From Patiriisocius marinistellae (GTDB taxonomy: Bacteria > Bacteroidota > Bacteroidia > Flavobacteriales > Flavobacteriaceae), in the NCBI RefSeq assembly GCF_009014635.1, contig NZ_BKCF01000003.1, forward strand, positions 124,001 to 188,000: 64,000 nucleotides of DNA, written 5' to 3'. Shown here piece by piece: positions 26,942 through 36,432 of the stretch (its first letter is position 1; each line of letters begins with the position of its first letter). The notes under the pieces are model-generated. The model ran no database searches. It was not told the DNA's origin and worked only from the letters and a program-made list of their open reading frames with translations. Made by a program: the position numbers and the translations under genes.

Positions 26942-28561
26942 TTGAAAACCCTACAAAAGAGCGTATTTTTGCAACTTGCTAAAACTGAAATTACATTGAA
27001 ACTTACACACGAAGATTTCCTAGACGAAACTAAAGAAGGTAAAAAACTGTATAGTTACCAAAAAGGGGCTATCAATAAGATTTTTTCTGCCTTTGATGAG
27101 GCGAAAGAAAATTATCGCTTACTATATCAACTCCCTACTGGTGGAGGTAAAACTGTTATATTTTCTGAGATTGTTCGTCAATACCTAACAAATCATAAAA
27201 AGAAAGTACTCATTATGACCCACAGGGTTGAGCTTTGTAAGCAGACGAGTAATATGTTGACGGAGTTTGGTGTTCACAATAAAGTGATTAATAGTACTGC
27301 AAATCTTGATGATCAAGATGAGTATGTGTGTTATGTAGCAATGGTTGAAACACTTAACAATCGTTTGCAGGATGACAAGCTTGATATTAGTGATGTGGGA
27401 TTAGTTATAGTGGATGAGGCACATTACAATTCGTTCACAAAATTATTTAAGTTTTTTGAAAATTCGTTTTTATTAGGAGTTACCGCAACCCCTTTAAGTT
27501 CGAATATCAAATTACCAATGAATGAAAATTATGATGAGCTTATTACTGGTGAGACGATTGATGCTTTGATTGAAAATGAGTTTTTGGCAAGTGGAAATAC
27601 GTATAATTATAATGTGGGGTTAACCTCTTTAGAGGTAGGTGCTAATGGTGATTATACTGTAAAATCATCTGAAGATTTATATACTACAAACGATATGCTT
27701 ACTAAGTTAATGCAAGCTTATGAGGAACGTAGTAAAGGAAAAAAGACGCTAATTTTTAATAATGGTATTAATACGTCATTGCACGTTTATGATGCTTTTT
27801 CTTATGCTGGTTATCCTATTATGCATTTAGATAATACGGCTAGTAAGAAACAACGAAAAAATATATTACAATGGTTTCATGAAACACCAGATGCTATTTT
27901 AACTTCGGTTAGTATTTTGACAACTGGATTTGATGAACCATCTGTTGAGTCTATTATTTTAAATAGAGCCACAAAATCTTTGACTTTGTATTATCAAATG
28001 ATTGGTCGTGGTTCAAGAATTTTCAAGAATAAATCAACGTTTGATATTATTGATCTTGGAAATAACTTTCATCGTTTTGGGCCTTGGGGAGCAGACCTTG
28101 ATTGGCAAAAGATTTTCAGATCTCCAAATTACTATTTAGAAAATTTACTTGATGATGAAGAGCTAGAGAGTCATTTTTCTTACGATATGCCTGAGGACTT
28201 AAGGGTTCAATTTGCAAAGTCAGAAAATGTTTCTTTTGATATTAAAAAGGCATATACAGAGTCTGTTAGAGCAGGGGAAACATCAAAAGTCATTTTAGAA
28301 CGTTCTATTGAGCAACACGCATATATTTGTGTTGAAAATAGTGAAGATGTTTATGACGCACTTGAACTAGCAAAACAATTGGGTGACGATATTGATTTTA
28401 GAATCATGCGTTATTCAAAATGTATTAGCAAAAGCACACATAATTTTTTAACATGGTTAAAAAATGACTACCGTTTAAAGCTACGCAGTTATTTAAGAAG
28501 TAATTTTGATGAGGTGTTTGAGAATATTCATGGTTTTCCACCTCCAGAAGATGATGAATAA
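26942..28561 (+). CDS. DEAD/DEAH box (superfamily 2) helicase
   Basis: 539 residues from a TTG start; no ATG is available before the Q-like and Walker A region. Motif I is LPTGGGKT near residue 67, motif II DEAH (VIVDEAHYN), motif III VTATPL, and motif VI QMIGRGSR near residue 355. A family-specific ~150-residue C-terminal extension follows (LDWQKIFRSPNYY, CVENSEDVYDAL). It resembles bacterial SSL2/RadD-like helicases commonly annotated only as DEAD/DEAH helicase. The role is likely in DNA repair or restart but cannot be fixed from sequence. Confidence 0.9.
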   Translation: MKTLQKSVFLQLAKTEITLKLTHEDFLDETKEGKKLYSYQKGAINKIFSAFDEAKENYRLLYQLPTGGGKTVIFSEIVRQYLTNHKKKVLIMTHRVELCKQTSNMLTEFGVHNKVINSTANLDDQDEYVCYVAMVETLNNRLQDDKLDISDVGLVIVDEAHYNSFTKLFKFFENSFLLGVTATPLSSNIKLPMNENYDELITGETIDALIENEFLASGNTYNYNVGLTSLEVGANGDYTVKSSEDLYTTNDMLTKLMQAYEERSKGKKTLIFNNGINTSLHVYDAFSYAGYPIMHLDNTASKKQRKNILQWFHETPDAILTSVSILTTGFDEPSVESIILNRATKSLTLYYQMIGRGSRIFKNKSTFDIIDLGNNFHRFGPWGADLDWQKIFRSPNYYLENLLDDEELESHFSYDMPEDLRVQFAKSENVSFDIKKAYTESVRAGETSKVILERSIEQHAYICVENSEDVYDALELAKQLGDDIDFRIMRYSKCISKSTHNFLTWLKNDYRLKLRSYLRSNFDEVFENIHGFPPPEDDE

Positions 28562-28589
28562 TGTATAAAATTTAAAGTATTTAAAATTA

Positions 28590-28621
28590 AAATGCCCCTG
28601 TCTTTATTGATAGGGGCATTT
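28590..28621. terminator. Bidirectional terminator between convergent genes
   Basis: A 10-bp stem (AAATGCCCCT / AGGGGCATTT) with a 12-base loop, A-rich on the left and T-rich on the right. It lies between the helicase stop at 28561 and the minus-strand gene ending at 28644, so it probably serves both. Confidence 0.8.
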
Positions 28622-28643
28622 ATAATTAATAAAGTATTACAAC

Positions 28644-29273
28644 TTATTTATTTTCCTTAGCTTTTTCTGCTCCATTTAATTTTTCCATTAGCTCCTCAAA
28701 TGTTTCGATGTCTGAAACAAGACCTCCTTTTACATTAAATAATGGCGTGACAACAGTGTCTAGCCTTGTATTAGCCATTGCTATTTGTCTTTTAATCTCT
28801 TCGTCCTCACTAAGTATTGTACTTCTATACTTATAAGGACTGCGTTCTAATTTTGCTACAATACTATCACAACCCACACAATTTTCTGCTATATATAAAT
28901 CAATTGGGTTCAATGGATCAATACGTATTGCTGTCGATTCTTTTCTGAGCGAGCGTCTAGAAATACTATCAGATACAATTATATTAGTAGTATAATTAGG
29001 TGTTTCTCCCTTATTAACCATCAAATTAATAACATGAACCTTAGTTAATTTAGGAACCCTAATTGCCCTTGGTTTTCTAGCACTCTGGCGAAAACCAGAA
29101 CCTTCGACAGTAATTGTAGCTTCGAGGTCAACAAAATTTTCATTTAATGCATATAGCATGATACGATTCCCTTTACGTACTTCCTCTATCTTAATTTCGT
29201 TTTCTTGTCCTATTGCTATTGTTGTAAAAACAACCGCGCAAACTATCATAATTTTTTTGAGCATATTTTTCAT
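28644..29273 (-). CDS. Exported protein with C-terminal glutaredoxin/thioredoxin-like domain
   Basis: 209 residues from the ATG at 29273 (MKNMLKKIMIVCAVVFTTIAIGQ, a signal peptide); another ATG lies three codons later. An upstream TTG at 29309 is less likely. The N-terminal half is beta-rich (NRIMLYALNENFVDLEATITV). The C-terminal half begins IDLYIAENCVGCDSIVAKL, a glutaredoxin-like strand followed by a CxxC pair, and continues to VVTPLFNVKGGLV with the cis-Pro position. It is likely periplasmic with a redox or metal role; the substrate is unknown. Confidence 0.75.
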   Translation of the reverse strand: MKNMLKKIMIVCAVVFTTIAIGQENEIKIEEVRKGNRIMLYALNENFVDLEATITVEGSGFRQSARKPRAIRVPKLTKVHVINLMVNKGETPNYTTNIIVSDSISRRSLRKESTAIRIDPLNPIDLYIAENCVGCDSIVAKLERSPYKYRSTILSEDEEIKRQIAMANTRLDTVVTPLFNVKGGLVSDIETFEELMEKLNGAEKAKENK

Positions 29274-29364
29274 TTTTTGTAAAAATAAACTTATTGAATG
29301 AGCAGACAACTTTTTATTTCTAAGAAATTTCTCATAAACTAAGCTGTATTCCTATTAAATAAAA

Positions 29365-29394
29365 AAATGCTGTAATTGTTTTATTACAGCATTT
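29365..29394 (-). terminator. Rho-independent terminator of the heme peroxidase gene
   Basis: A 12-bp perfect stem (AAATGCTGTAAT / ATTACAGCATTT) with a 6-base loop; on the minus strand it runs into TTTT. It lies 18 bp past the stop at 29413. Confidence 0.85.
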
Positions 29395-29412
29395 ATAGCA
29401 AATAATTTTCAA

Positions 29413-31332
29413 TTATTTACCTTTTATAATTTTGAGTTGTCCTTTGCCAGCATCACTATCTAATGCTATTACATAAAGTCCATTTGCAAGCGCGTCACTC
29501 AACTCAAATTTATGCTCAGTTTTTCCACGCATAATTGCAATTTGTTTTTGTTGAACAATAACGCCATTTACATCATAAATAGTTAATGTAGCCATTGAGG
29601 GTCTCCTAGCTTCAATTTGAATATTAAAATATTTTTGTACTGGATTAGGATAGGCTTTAATATTAATATTTTGAACACCAGAAAAAGGAAATAATTCTAC
29701 AGATAATTGTTCTCTTGGTACTGCTATAAAAACATTTTCTTGTAATGTTTCGATTTCTGTATTTCTCAAAATAATTTGAGACAACTTAGTGTTTTTTATT
29801 TCTGAAATTTCATCTGCAGAAAAAGCAGGGTCATTTTCATAATAATAACGGTCACCATCTCTTAATGATTCAAATTGAAACTTTAAGAGTGTATTCATAC
29901 CTTCTCCCATAATACTGTTTGATATATGGTCCTCACTCATAAAACCAATCCAAGGGTCAACATTATCTATCGTGGTATAAACTCCTTCTAGTGTTTGTTG
30001 CAAAGAAGCATCTGATGTTAAATCTTCAAAACCAGTATGTGGAGTTAAAGATAAATCACCCCTAATTGTATTATAATCTGCAACGCCACGCTCTCTTGCT
30101 CGAGCAATATTGATAGCTAATAAATCTAGACCTCCAGAACCTGGAGGGCCAAAAAGGAAATTACGTATATCATTCATAATCAAAGGATCTACAAGTTGAT
30201 GCTTCTGGGCTGCAAAACCTCTAAAAAAGGGTTCAAGACCACCTTCTTCTAATAAAATTGTAGGTTTAAAAAATCCATTTCTTAAATCAATTGCGCCAAA
30301 ATTCCAATCATCGCCATTTTCTTCAAATCTTACTAAACGACCATTTACCATTGTATGGCCAAAACGATATCCAGCAGCAGAAAATGTGTTAACAATATCA
30401 GGTTGGACAGTATTATCGTATCCATTATAAGGAGACATTGTAACACCTATGTTTGTTAAAAACTCTTCATAAGTCACTGCTTGAATTAAGGCACCTACAA
30501 TTTTTCTGGCACGTTGAAATATTTGCTCATCGTTCCAGTTTGGATTCTCAACTTTTATTTCATCGGCTAATCTATTATGTTCTCTAACCATCAATGTATG
30601 AAAACACATCAATCCTGGTTGTTCATTTACTCGAACATCACCACCCACAAAAAACCTTTCTGGCAATGGCATTCCATCAAGAACCATAAACGGAGCAGAT
30701 GGATCAATAGCACTGTTAAATTCGCCATCTATAGTATTCCAAGGTAATAATCCATTAGAACTCGTTTTCATTTTTCCATCTACATTAGACCGAAGCCAGT
30801 TTGCTACACTCTCATCAACTCCATAAACTCCAGAGCCATCAATATAACTTGTAATTTCATTAACATGCCTACGTGGATTTATAACAGATGTTCCTGTGTT
30901 TGCATCGCTAATTGATCTAAACATGCGAATCTCTTTTGTTCCCGTACACGCTGGGTCAAACATAGGGTCACATTGCGGAACAAGAATATTATGTGTTTCT
31001 GTGGTCTCATCGTCATTTAAATTTATATCATGATCGATAAATTGACCCCAACCCCAAACAAAATCACTAAGTCCTAATTCATTAGGTATAAAGGTATTTT
31101 GACTTCCTATTGCATTACTAACAGTACGTGGATTTGCTCTGTCTAAAGCACCTGGCTCGCTAATACCATCTGTATAATCAACAGTCATTAATGTTCTAAA
31201 ATTAGACTGTGCAGCTCCCCAAGCGGGATTGTCTAAATTGTTTTGAGATCCATCATAATCTCTATTTTCTTGAGCTAAAAATGAAGCACTGCTAAATAGC
31301 AACACACCAAGTAGTTGTAGTTTTTTTTTCAT
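29413..31332 (-). CDS. Secreted animal-type heme peroxidase with T9SS sorting domain
   Basis: 639 residues. Signal peptide MKKKLQLLGVLLFSSASFLAQ. The peroxidase domain (about 30-540) contains WGWGQFIDHDINLN with the distal His region, the start-region RTYDG-like block is altered to RDYDGSQNNL, and GYRFGHTMVNG holds the proximal His. The final ~85 residues are a T9SS type A sorting domain (NIKAYPNPVQKYFNI, YDVNGVIVQ, GLYVIALDSD, QLKIIKGK). It should be secreted and may oxidise halides or phenolics. Peroxidases of this type in marine bacteria are linked to hydrogen peroxide removal or surface chemistry. Confidence 0.94.
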   Translation of the reverse strand: MKKKLQLLGVLLFSSASFLAQENRDYDGSQNNLDNPAWGAAQSNFRTLMTVDYTDGISEPGALDRANPRTVSNAIGSQNTFIPNELGLSDFVWGWGQFIDHDINLNDDETTETHNILVPQCDPMFDPACTGTKEIRMFRSISDANTGTSVINPRRHVNEITSYIDGSGVYGVDESVANWLRSNVDGKMKTSSNGLLPWNTIDGEFNSAIDPSAPFMVLDGMPLPERFFVGGDVRVNEQPGLMCFHTLMVREHNRLADEIKVENPNWNDEQIFQRARKIVGALIQAVTYEEFLTNIGVTMSPYNGYDNTVQPDIVNTFSAAGYRFGHTMVNGRLVRFEENGDDWNFGAIDLRNGFFKPTILLEEGGLEPFFRGFAAQKHQLVDPLIMNDIRNFLFGPPGSGGLDLLAINIARARERGVADYNTIRGDLSLTPHTGFEDLTSDASLQQTLEGVYTTIDNVDPWIGFMSEDHISNSIMGEGMNTLLKFQFESLRDGDRYYYENDPAFSADEISEIKNTKLSQIILRNTEIETLQENVFIAVPREQLSVELFPFSGVQNINIKAYPNPVQKYFNIQIEARRPSMATLTIYDVNGVIVQQKQIAIMRGKTEHKFELSDALANGLYVIALDSDAGKGQLKIIKGK

Positions 31333-31432
31333 TCTCGGTTTTTTTGTTAATTCGTTAAATTTAGCATTTTTTTAAGAATATTTAAAAACTTATGTAAGGT
31401 TTCATTTTTAATTCGTCATAATAAAGTTAATT

Positions 31433-31954
31433 ATGGTAATGCAAGAATTTAAATTAAATAATAACAAAGAAAAAATCACACTTGGAGGTGGCTGTCATTG
31501 TTGTACTGAGGCAGTATTTCAATCTTTAAAAGGAGTAACAAATGTATTACAAGGGTATGCACTATTAAAAGCTCCTAACAAGTTTTCGGAGGCTGTAATT
31601 GTGGAATTTGATAATTCAATAATTACATTACAAGATTTAATAGAAATTCATCTATACACACATAAAAGCACATCACAACATTCTATGCGTGAAAACTATG
31701 TTTCTGCTGTGTATGTTTTTTCTGAAATACAACAAATGCAAGCAATTAATGCTATTCAAAAATTTCAGAAACATTTTTCAAAAACAATTATTACAGAAGT
31801 TTTAAAATTTAAAGATTTTAAAGCATCTAGGGAAGATATCCAAAATTATTATTTAAAAAATCCATCAAAGCCTTTTTGTGAGCGTTACATTCATCCTAAA
31901 CTGCAACTATTAAATGAAAAGTTTAAATACCACACAAAAGAAAATTTTATCTAA
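31433..31954 (+). CDS. Divergent MsrA-family protein
   Basis: 173 residues. The family motif GCFWxxE appears as GGGCHCCTEAVFQSLKGV: the catalytic Cys is kept but the aromatic pair is changed to His-Cys. Other MsrA blocks are weakened: the TGHAE segment reads KFSEAVIVEF, HDPT is HKST, and the C-terminal YHQNYF is IQNYYLKNPSKPFC. The methionine sulfoxide reductase fold is therefore likely, but normal substrate binding is uncertain. Such divergent copies exist in Flavobacteriaceae beside canonical MsrA. It is monocistronic and divergent from the peroxidase gene, which could make oxidant-linked regulation plausible. Confidence 0.8.
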   Translation: MVMQEFKLNNNKEKITLGGGCHCCTEAVFQSLKGVTNVLQGYALLKAPNKFSEAVIVEFDNSIITLQDLIEIHLYTHKSTSQHSMRENYVSAVYVFSEIQQMQAINAIQKFQKHFSKTIITEVLKFKDFKASREDIQNYYLKNPSKPFCERYIHPKLQLLNEKFKYHTKENFI

Positions 31955-31969
31955 TAAATTAGTATTTTT

Positions 31970-32869
31970 CTAATTTAAAAACCACCAAGCAAGCATTCTA
32001 GAGCGTTTGTTGCCAATATCCATATTAATTGTTCTATGAGTGGCTTTCATTTTATCAAGCTGTTTATAAAGCTTATTTAGGTTCTCTTTATTTGAAACAA
32101 GTGTAGTAAACACACCTACTTGATTTTTAAAACCAATGCTTTGTTTAATCATTCGTTTAATAAAAAGCGCTTCGCCACCATTAACCCATAATTCATTTGC
32201 TTGACCGCCAAAGTTGCGCGTAATTTCTTCCTTTGTTAATCTTACCTCTCCGGTACTTTCTAAATTTTTAATTTTTCTTAACGTACCTTTAGTAGCAGCT
32301 TCTTCAGATGGATGAAAGGGAGGATTACAAACCGTAAAATCAAAATATTCATCATCTTTAATAATGCCTTTAAAAATATCCGCATTGTTTTTTTGATGAC
32401 GTATTTCTACTTTGTTTAAAATTTCCGAAGTCATTGATACATTAGCTTTAGCCTGCGCTACTGCTGTCTCATTAATATCTGCTCCAATCATTTGCCAACC
32501 AAAAAACTGAGCACCCAGAATAGGGTATATACAATTAGCGCCAACGCCTATGTCAAGCCCTTTTCTACCTTTGTTTTTAGATTTTTTTAAACCTAAGCTA
32601 TTATCCTCCATAAGCTCACTCAAATAGCACAAATAATCCATACGGCCAGGAATAGGAGGGCAGAGGTAATGCGGCGGTATTTCCCAATCAACAACAGCAT
32701 AATCATTTTTTAAAATTGCTTTATTTAAATGCAAAACTGCATCTGGATTTGAAAAATTAATCGTTGTAGTATTGTAGTTGTTTTCAAATACAAATCTAGA
32801 AAGCCCCGGATGAGCTTCAATTAATTTAGTAAAATTATAAGGGGTGTTGTGTGGGTTTTTAGGATGCAC
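31970..32869 (-). CDS. rlmF: 23S rRNA (adenine(1618)-N(6))-methyltransferase
   Basis: 299 residues. The start HPKNPHNTPYNF is typical of RlmF (H-N-P-H pattern). The SAM-binding motif is GLDIGVGANCIYPILG near residue 105 and the catalytic motif is NPPFHPS near residue 188. The enzyme methylates N6 of A1618 in 23S rRNA (E. coli numbering). The only suitable start is GTG at 32869; no ATG precedes the conserved N-terminus. Confidence 0.94.
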   Translation of the reverse strand: MHPKNPHNTPYNFTKLIEAHPGLSRFVFENNYNTTTINFSNPDAVLHLNKAILKNDYAVVDWEIPPHYLCPPIPGRMDYLCYLSELMEDNSLGLKKSKNKGRKGLDIGVGANCIYPILGAQFFGWQMIGADINETAVAQAKANVSMTSEILNKVEIRHQKNNADIFKGIIKDDEYFDFTVCNPPFHPSEEAATKGTLRKIKNLESTGEVRLTKEEITRNFGGQANELWVNGGEALFIKRMIKQSIGFKNQVGVFTTLVSNKENLNKLYKQLDKMKATHRTINMDIGNKRSRMLAWWFLN

Positions 32870-32917
32870 GTTATTTGTTTTGTGGCAAGTTAAGTAATTG
32901 CAACTTTGGTAAAAAAC

Positions 32918-32943
32918 AAAAATCCCGCATATTGCGAGATTTT
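32918..32943 (-). terminator. Probable terminator of the YtxH-like gene
   Basis: An imperfect stem built from AAAATCTCGCA / TGCGGGATTTT (minus strand) with a short loop, followed by T-rich sequence. It lies 23 bp after the stop at 32966. Confidence 0.6.
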
Positions 32944-32965
32944 CATTTTAAAATTTGAAATGCGA

Positions 32966-33199
32966 TTAGCTATTAAATCCTTCAGTTTGCTTTTTAGCAG
33001 CCTGCTTTAATTCTTCATATTTTTGAGAAATAGTTCCTTCAACATCAGCAACTGTATCTTTAATTTTATCACCTGTTTTATTTACTTTAGCTTTTAAAGC
33101 ATTTTTTTCATCCTGTGACATATTTTTATATTTCCACCATGCAAAAACACCTGCTCCTAATCCTACTAATGCTAATAATCCTTTTTTATTCTTTTCCAT
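32966..33199 (-). CDS. Small YtxH-like membrane-anchored protein
   Basis: 77 residues. One N-terminal transmembrane segment (GLLALVGLGAGVFAWW) followed by a charged helical tail (KVNKTGDKIKDTVADVEGTI, EELKQAAKKQ). This layout matches YtxH-like general stress proteins, which have no defined biochemical activity. It has its own terminator and probable promoter. Confidence 0.75.
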   Translation of the reverse strand: MEKNKKGLLALVGLGAGVFAWWKYKNMSQDEKNALKAKVNKTGDKIKDTVADVEGTISQKYEELKQAAKKQTEGFNS

Positions 33200-33338
33200 A
33201 GTTATTTTGTTTTAAAAGTTAACGTATCTATATGACCAAAATGTATTCCACATGTTACAATGGCAGATCTATTTATGAAAACTTTAATAGTTTGATGACT
33301 TCGGAAATTTTAATGGGTGGAAACTTTCTTATTTAAAG

Positions 33339-33346
33339 TAGCTTTG
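33339..33346 (+). promoter_or_regulatory. Candidate -7 element TAGCTTTG immediately before a start codon
   Basis: Exact TAnnTTTG match ending 5 bases before the ATG of the DbpA-like helicase. If used, the transcript would be leaderless or nearly so, which is known to occur in Bacteroidota. No TTG at -33 is evident. Confidence 0.4.
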
Positions 33347-33351
33347 CAGTT

Positions 33352-34665
33352 ATGAGCAACAACTATAAATCAACATCTGAAATACTTCAGAAACTTGACA
33401 TTTCGGCATTAAACAAAATGCAGGAAGCGTCAATTCCGCAAATTAAATCAAATACGAATATTGTATTACTGGCACCTACTGGATCTGGTAAAACATTGAC
33501 TTTTTTATTACCATTAATTGAAAGTCTTAACGAAGAAATAGAAGAAGTACAAGCGCTCATACTTGTACCCACGCGAGAACTCGCTATACAAATTGAAACA
33601 GTAGCAAGGACAATGGGCTCTGGTTTTAAAGTAAATGCAGTGTATGGTGGCCGTTCTATTCAAAAAGATAAGGTTGAGCTTTCTCACGTTCCGGCTATTT
33701 TAATAGGGACTCCTGGAAGAATTGCCGACCATTTTAGGCAAGAACGCCTCAATACAGCGCTTATTAAAACTATTGTTCTTGATGAGTTTGATAAGTCTCT
33801 ACAAGTAGGCTTTGAAGTTGAAATGAAAGAAATTATCTCTTTATTGCCCAATGTTGAAAAACGTATATTAACATCAGCTACACAAAACTTAGCAATCCCA
33901 AAATTTGTTGGGATGGATACTCCTAAACGTTTAGAGTTTTTGAAAGATGCTTCAGAAACTAAACTTACAATTAAAAAAGTAATTTCAGAAACTAAAGATA
34001 AACTACAAGCTTTAAAAGAGTTGCTTAATCACTTAGGAAATGAGCAAGGAATTATCTTTTGTAATTTTAAAGATACCATTCAATTTGTGAGTGATTTTCT
34101 ATATGAAAATGACATTGACCATGGCATATTCCATGGAGGAATGGAACAACGAGATAGGGAAGAGGCACTCATTATGTTTAGAAATGGAACCGTTGATGTT
34201 TTGCTGGCTACAGATCTTGCTGCTAGAGGAATTGACATCCCCGAAATGAATTTTATCATCCATTACCAACTTCCTCATAGTCTAGAGGAATTTACCCACC
34301 GTAATGGAAGAACTGCAAGAGTTAATGCTAAAGGAACGGCTTACGTGCTTCATTTTAAAGAAGAACAATTAAAAGATTTTATACCCAATATTCCAACAGC
34401 AGAAATTTCAGTAAAAAATAAAAGAAGCAAACCTCACTGGGAAACACTTTTCATCACTGGAGGCCGAAAGGATAAAATATCAAAAGGAGACGTTGCAGGA
34501 TTATTTTTTAAAGAGGGTGGACTTAAAAAAGACCAACTAGGAGTTATAGAGTTAAAACAAAAATGTACGTATGTAGCAGTGCCAGCAAGTATTGCCGATA
34601 GTGTTGCAGAAAAATTAAATAATAGTAGATTAAAGAAACGGAAGGTTAGAATTTATGTGTTGTAA
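33352..34665 (+). CDS. DEAD-box RNA helicase with DbpA-type RNA-binding tail
   Basis: 437 residues. Motifs: Q region MQEASIPQI, APTGSGKT near residue 42, PTRELAIQI, DEFD (in place of DEAD) in VLDEFDKS, SAT, and HRNGRTAR near residue 325. The C-terminal ~75 residues (TLFITGGRKDKISKGDVAG, DQLGVIELKQKCTYVAVP, RKVRIYVL) match the DbpA RNA-binding domain, which in E. coli targets helix 92 of 23S rRNA. A role in large-subunit assembly is therefore likely. The DEFD variant occurs in this family and should keep ATPase activity. Confidence 0.92.
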   Translation: MSNNYKSTSEILQKLDISALNKMQEASIPQIKSNTNIVLLAPTGSGKTLTFLLPLIESLNEEIEEVQALILVPTRELAIQIETVARTMGSGFKVNAVYGGRSIQKDKVELSHVPAILIGTPGRIADHFRQERLNTALIKTIVLDEFDKSLQVGFEVEMKEIISLLPNVEKRILTSATQNLAIPKFVGMDTPKRLEFLKDASETKLTIKKVISETKDKLQALKELLNHLGNEQGIIFCNFKDTIQFVSDFLYENDIDHGIFHGGMEQRDREEALIMFRNGTVDVLLATDLAARGIDIPEMNFIIHYQLPHSLEEFTHRNGRTARVNAKGTAYVLHFKEEQLKDFIPNIPTAEISVKNKRSKPHWETLFITGGRKDKISKGDVAGLFFKEGGLKKDQLGVIELKQKCTYVAVPASIADSVAEKLNNSRLKKRKVRIYVL

Positions 34666-34832
34666 TATTTATAATTTGCAGCTAGTAAATTTTCAATTGG
34701 ACACAATGAGCGTGAAATATGATTTTAAAAATGCTTTAATATTTGCCCCAAAATTTGTTTCTGACCCTTTTAAGTTAAAGTTCTAATATAATTTAGACTG
34801 TTTTTTAAGATATTCGTTATGTAATTAAGAGA

Positions 34833-36290
34833 CTATTTAAACCATCGTTTCAAAAATTCCACCGCATTATCATTTAATACCCTTTCCACAATTGCTTCTC
34901 CAGTTATACGATTAAATGGTTGTAATTGTTCTCCATAGCTAGAAATAAAAGATGTCGCATGATGTACCATTTCTTCTGCTAAGTCTTTAATATTTTCCGC
35001 GGTCCAAAGTCCTTTTATAGGATTGACAATACCATCAAAATCGCTACCTATTGTTTGTATTCCCCAACAAAACAATCCCTCTTTATCAAGTACTTTAGCA
35101 CAATGTTCAACCTGCCGCCATACCAATAAACTCTTTTTCTTTAGCTGTTTACGCTTGTTGGGTATCCATATTTTAGATTCATTAATAGCCTTTTTACTTC
35201 CTATGCGTCGTTCGTCTAATTGTATACCAAAAACCCCGTTACTTTTTGCTATTCGTATAAGCTCTTCATCATAAAAATTAATATCAATATTATTAAAAAA
35301 TTGCGTGCTTTCGGGAAAATTTGTTTCATTCCATTGAATGATTGAACGCATACCGTTTACAGCACCATGACTTGCTATAATTGGGATTGGCACATCGCTA
35401 TAAATTGTTTCAAGTATTTTATAATATGTTTTTCTGGATCTTGTATTCATGTGTTTTACATCGATATAAATACGTTTCCCATTTGAATCATCTAATAAAT
35501 GATGAAGCACTTTTCGACCAAGTTCTGTTATATCTTCATTCATTCCTCTTTTTTGATTGTCTTTAAGCAATCCTATGGAAATACTTTCTGAATGTCCGCA
35601 GAGTTCATTATAAAAATGATGCGCGAATGTCATAAATAACGGAGGCTTTTCCCAGTTTTTAATTTTTTGAAGATTTGCTAAAACTTCATCTGGACTTCCT
35701 GTATCTCTGTTTAGTTCAAGTCCTGTATTTAATGAATGTCCCCCTTCAATGGAGAGAATAATATTGATTATTTTTTTTGTACTGGTTTCTTGTTTTTTAT
35801 TTTCTAAAATTTCGGCATAACTATTTACTAACCTATATGTATAAAAGATTCCTCCAATTTTTTGAACTTGATTATCTAACTGTTTATAAAAATCATATTC
35901 ATCAATTAAATCTTTAAAATAATCCTCGTGATTATTCACATAATCAATGCGTTTTTGACTAATACTTGCTGCTAGATTGACTAAAACCTCTGTCAATCCT
36001 TTCCATCCAAGTACGGGTTTTGTCAAAAAATGTTTCTCAAAAGGGTATAAACTAACTATAACAGTTTTTGTCCCAGCCATTGCCATTGTTGTCAAATCGG
36101 TTTGAGAAAACTTGGTGAGTGTGACAATTCTATTTAAAAACTTTTCTAAGACAGTAGGGGGACTGTAATGCCAAATGGAGTTTTTTCTACCAGCATCTAG
36201 CATGTTTTTTTTAGTGGGACTATATTTAAAACTCTTACTATAAGGTTTTAAAGCTGGGTGACAGTGAATGTCAATATAGTTGGTTTTCAT
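34833..36290 (-). CDS. M19-like dipeptidase / amidohydrolase
   Basis: 485 residues, no signal peptide. The first metal motif reads IDIHCHPAL (HxH). Further blocks are SIEGGHSL near residue 200, IYIDVKHMN, IASHGAVNGM near residue 325 and GSDFDG near residue 425, matching the order of the membrane dipeptidase (M19) family. Extra loops make it longer than the typical 330-400 residues. It probably cleaves dipeptides or related amides with bound zinc in the cytoplasm. It stands alone. Confidence 0.85.
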   Translation of the reverse strand: MKTNYIDIHCHPALKPYSKSFKYSPTKKNMLDAGRKNSIWHYSPPTVLEKFLNRIVTLTKFSQTDLTTMAMAGTKTVIVSLYPFEKHFLTKPVLGWKGLTEVLVNLAASISQKRIDYVNNHEDYFKDLIDEYDFYKQLDNQVQKIGGIFYTYRLVNSYAEILENKKQETSTKKIINIILSIEGGHSLNTGLELNRDTGSPDEVLANLQKIKNWEKPPLFMTFAHHFYNELCGHSESISIGLLKDNQKRGMNEDITELGRKVLHHLLDDSNGKRIYIDVKHMNTRSRKTYYKILETIYSDVPIPIIASHGAVNGMRSIIQWNETNFPESTQFFNNIDINFYDEELIRIAKSNGVFGIQLDERRIGSKKAINESKIWIPNKRKQLKKKSLLVWRQVEHCAKVLDKEGLFCWGIQTIGSDFDGIVNPIKGLWTAENIKDLAEEMVHHATSFISSYGEQLQPFNRITGEAIVERVLNDNAVEFLKRWFK

Positions 36291-36432
36291 TTTAGTTAGT
36301 TGAGCGATATAAAGTTACAAATTATTGCAATGCATTAACTGTGAGATTGTTCTGTCAAAAAATAAAAACACAATTTTTATAATAAAAGAGAGTACGTAAT
36401 ACATAGTAACTTTCATTATTTTTACTGCTTCA

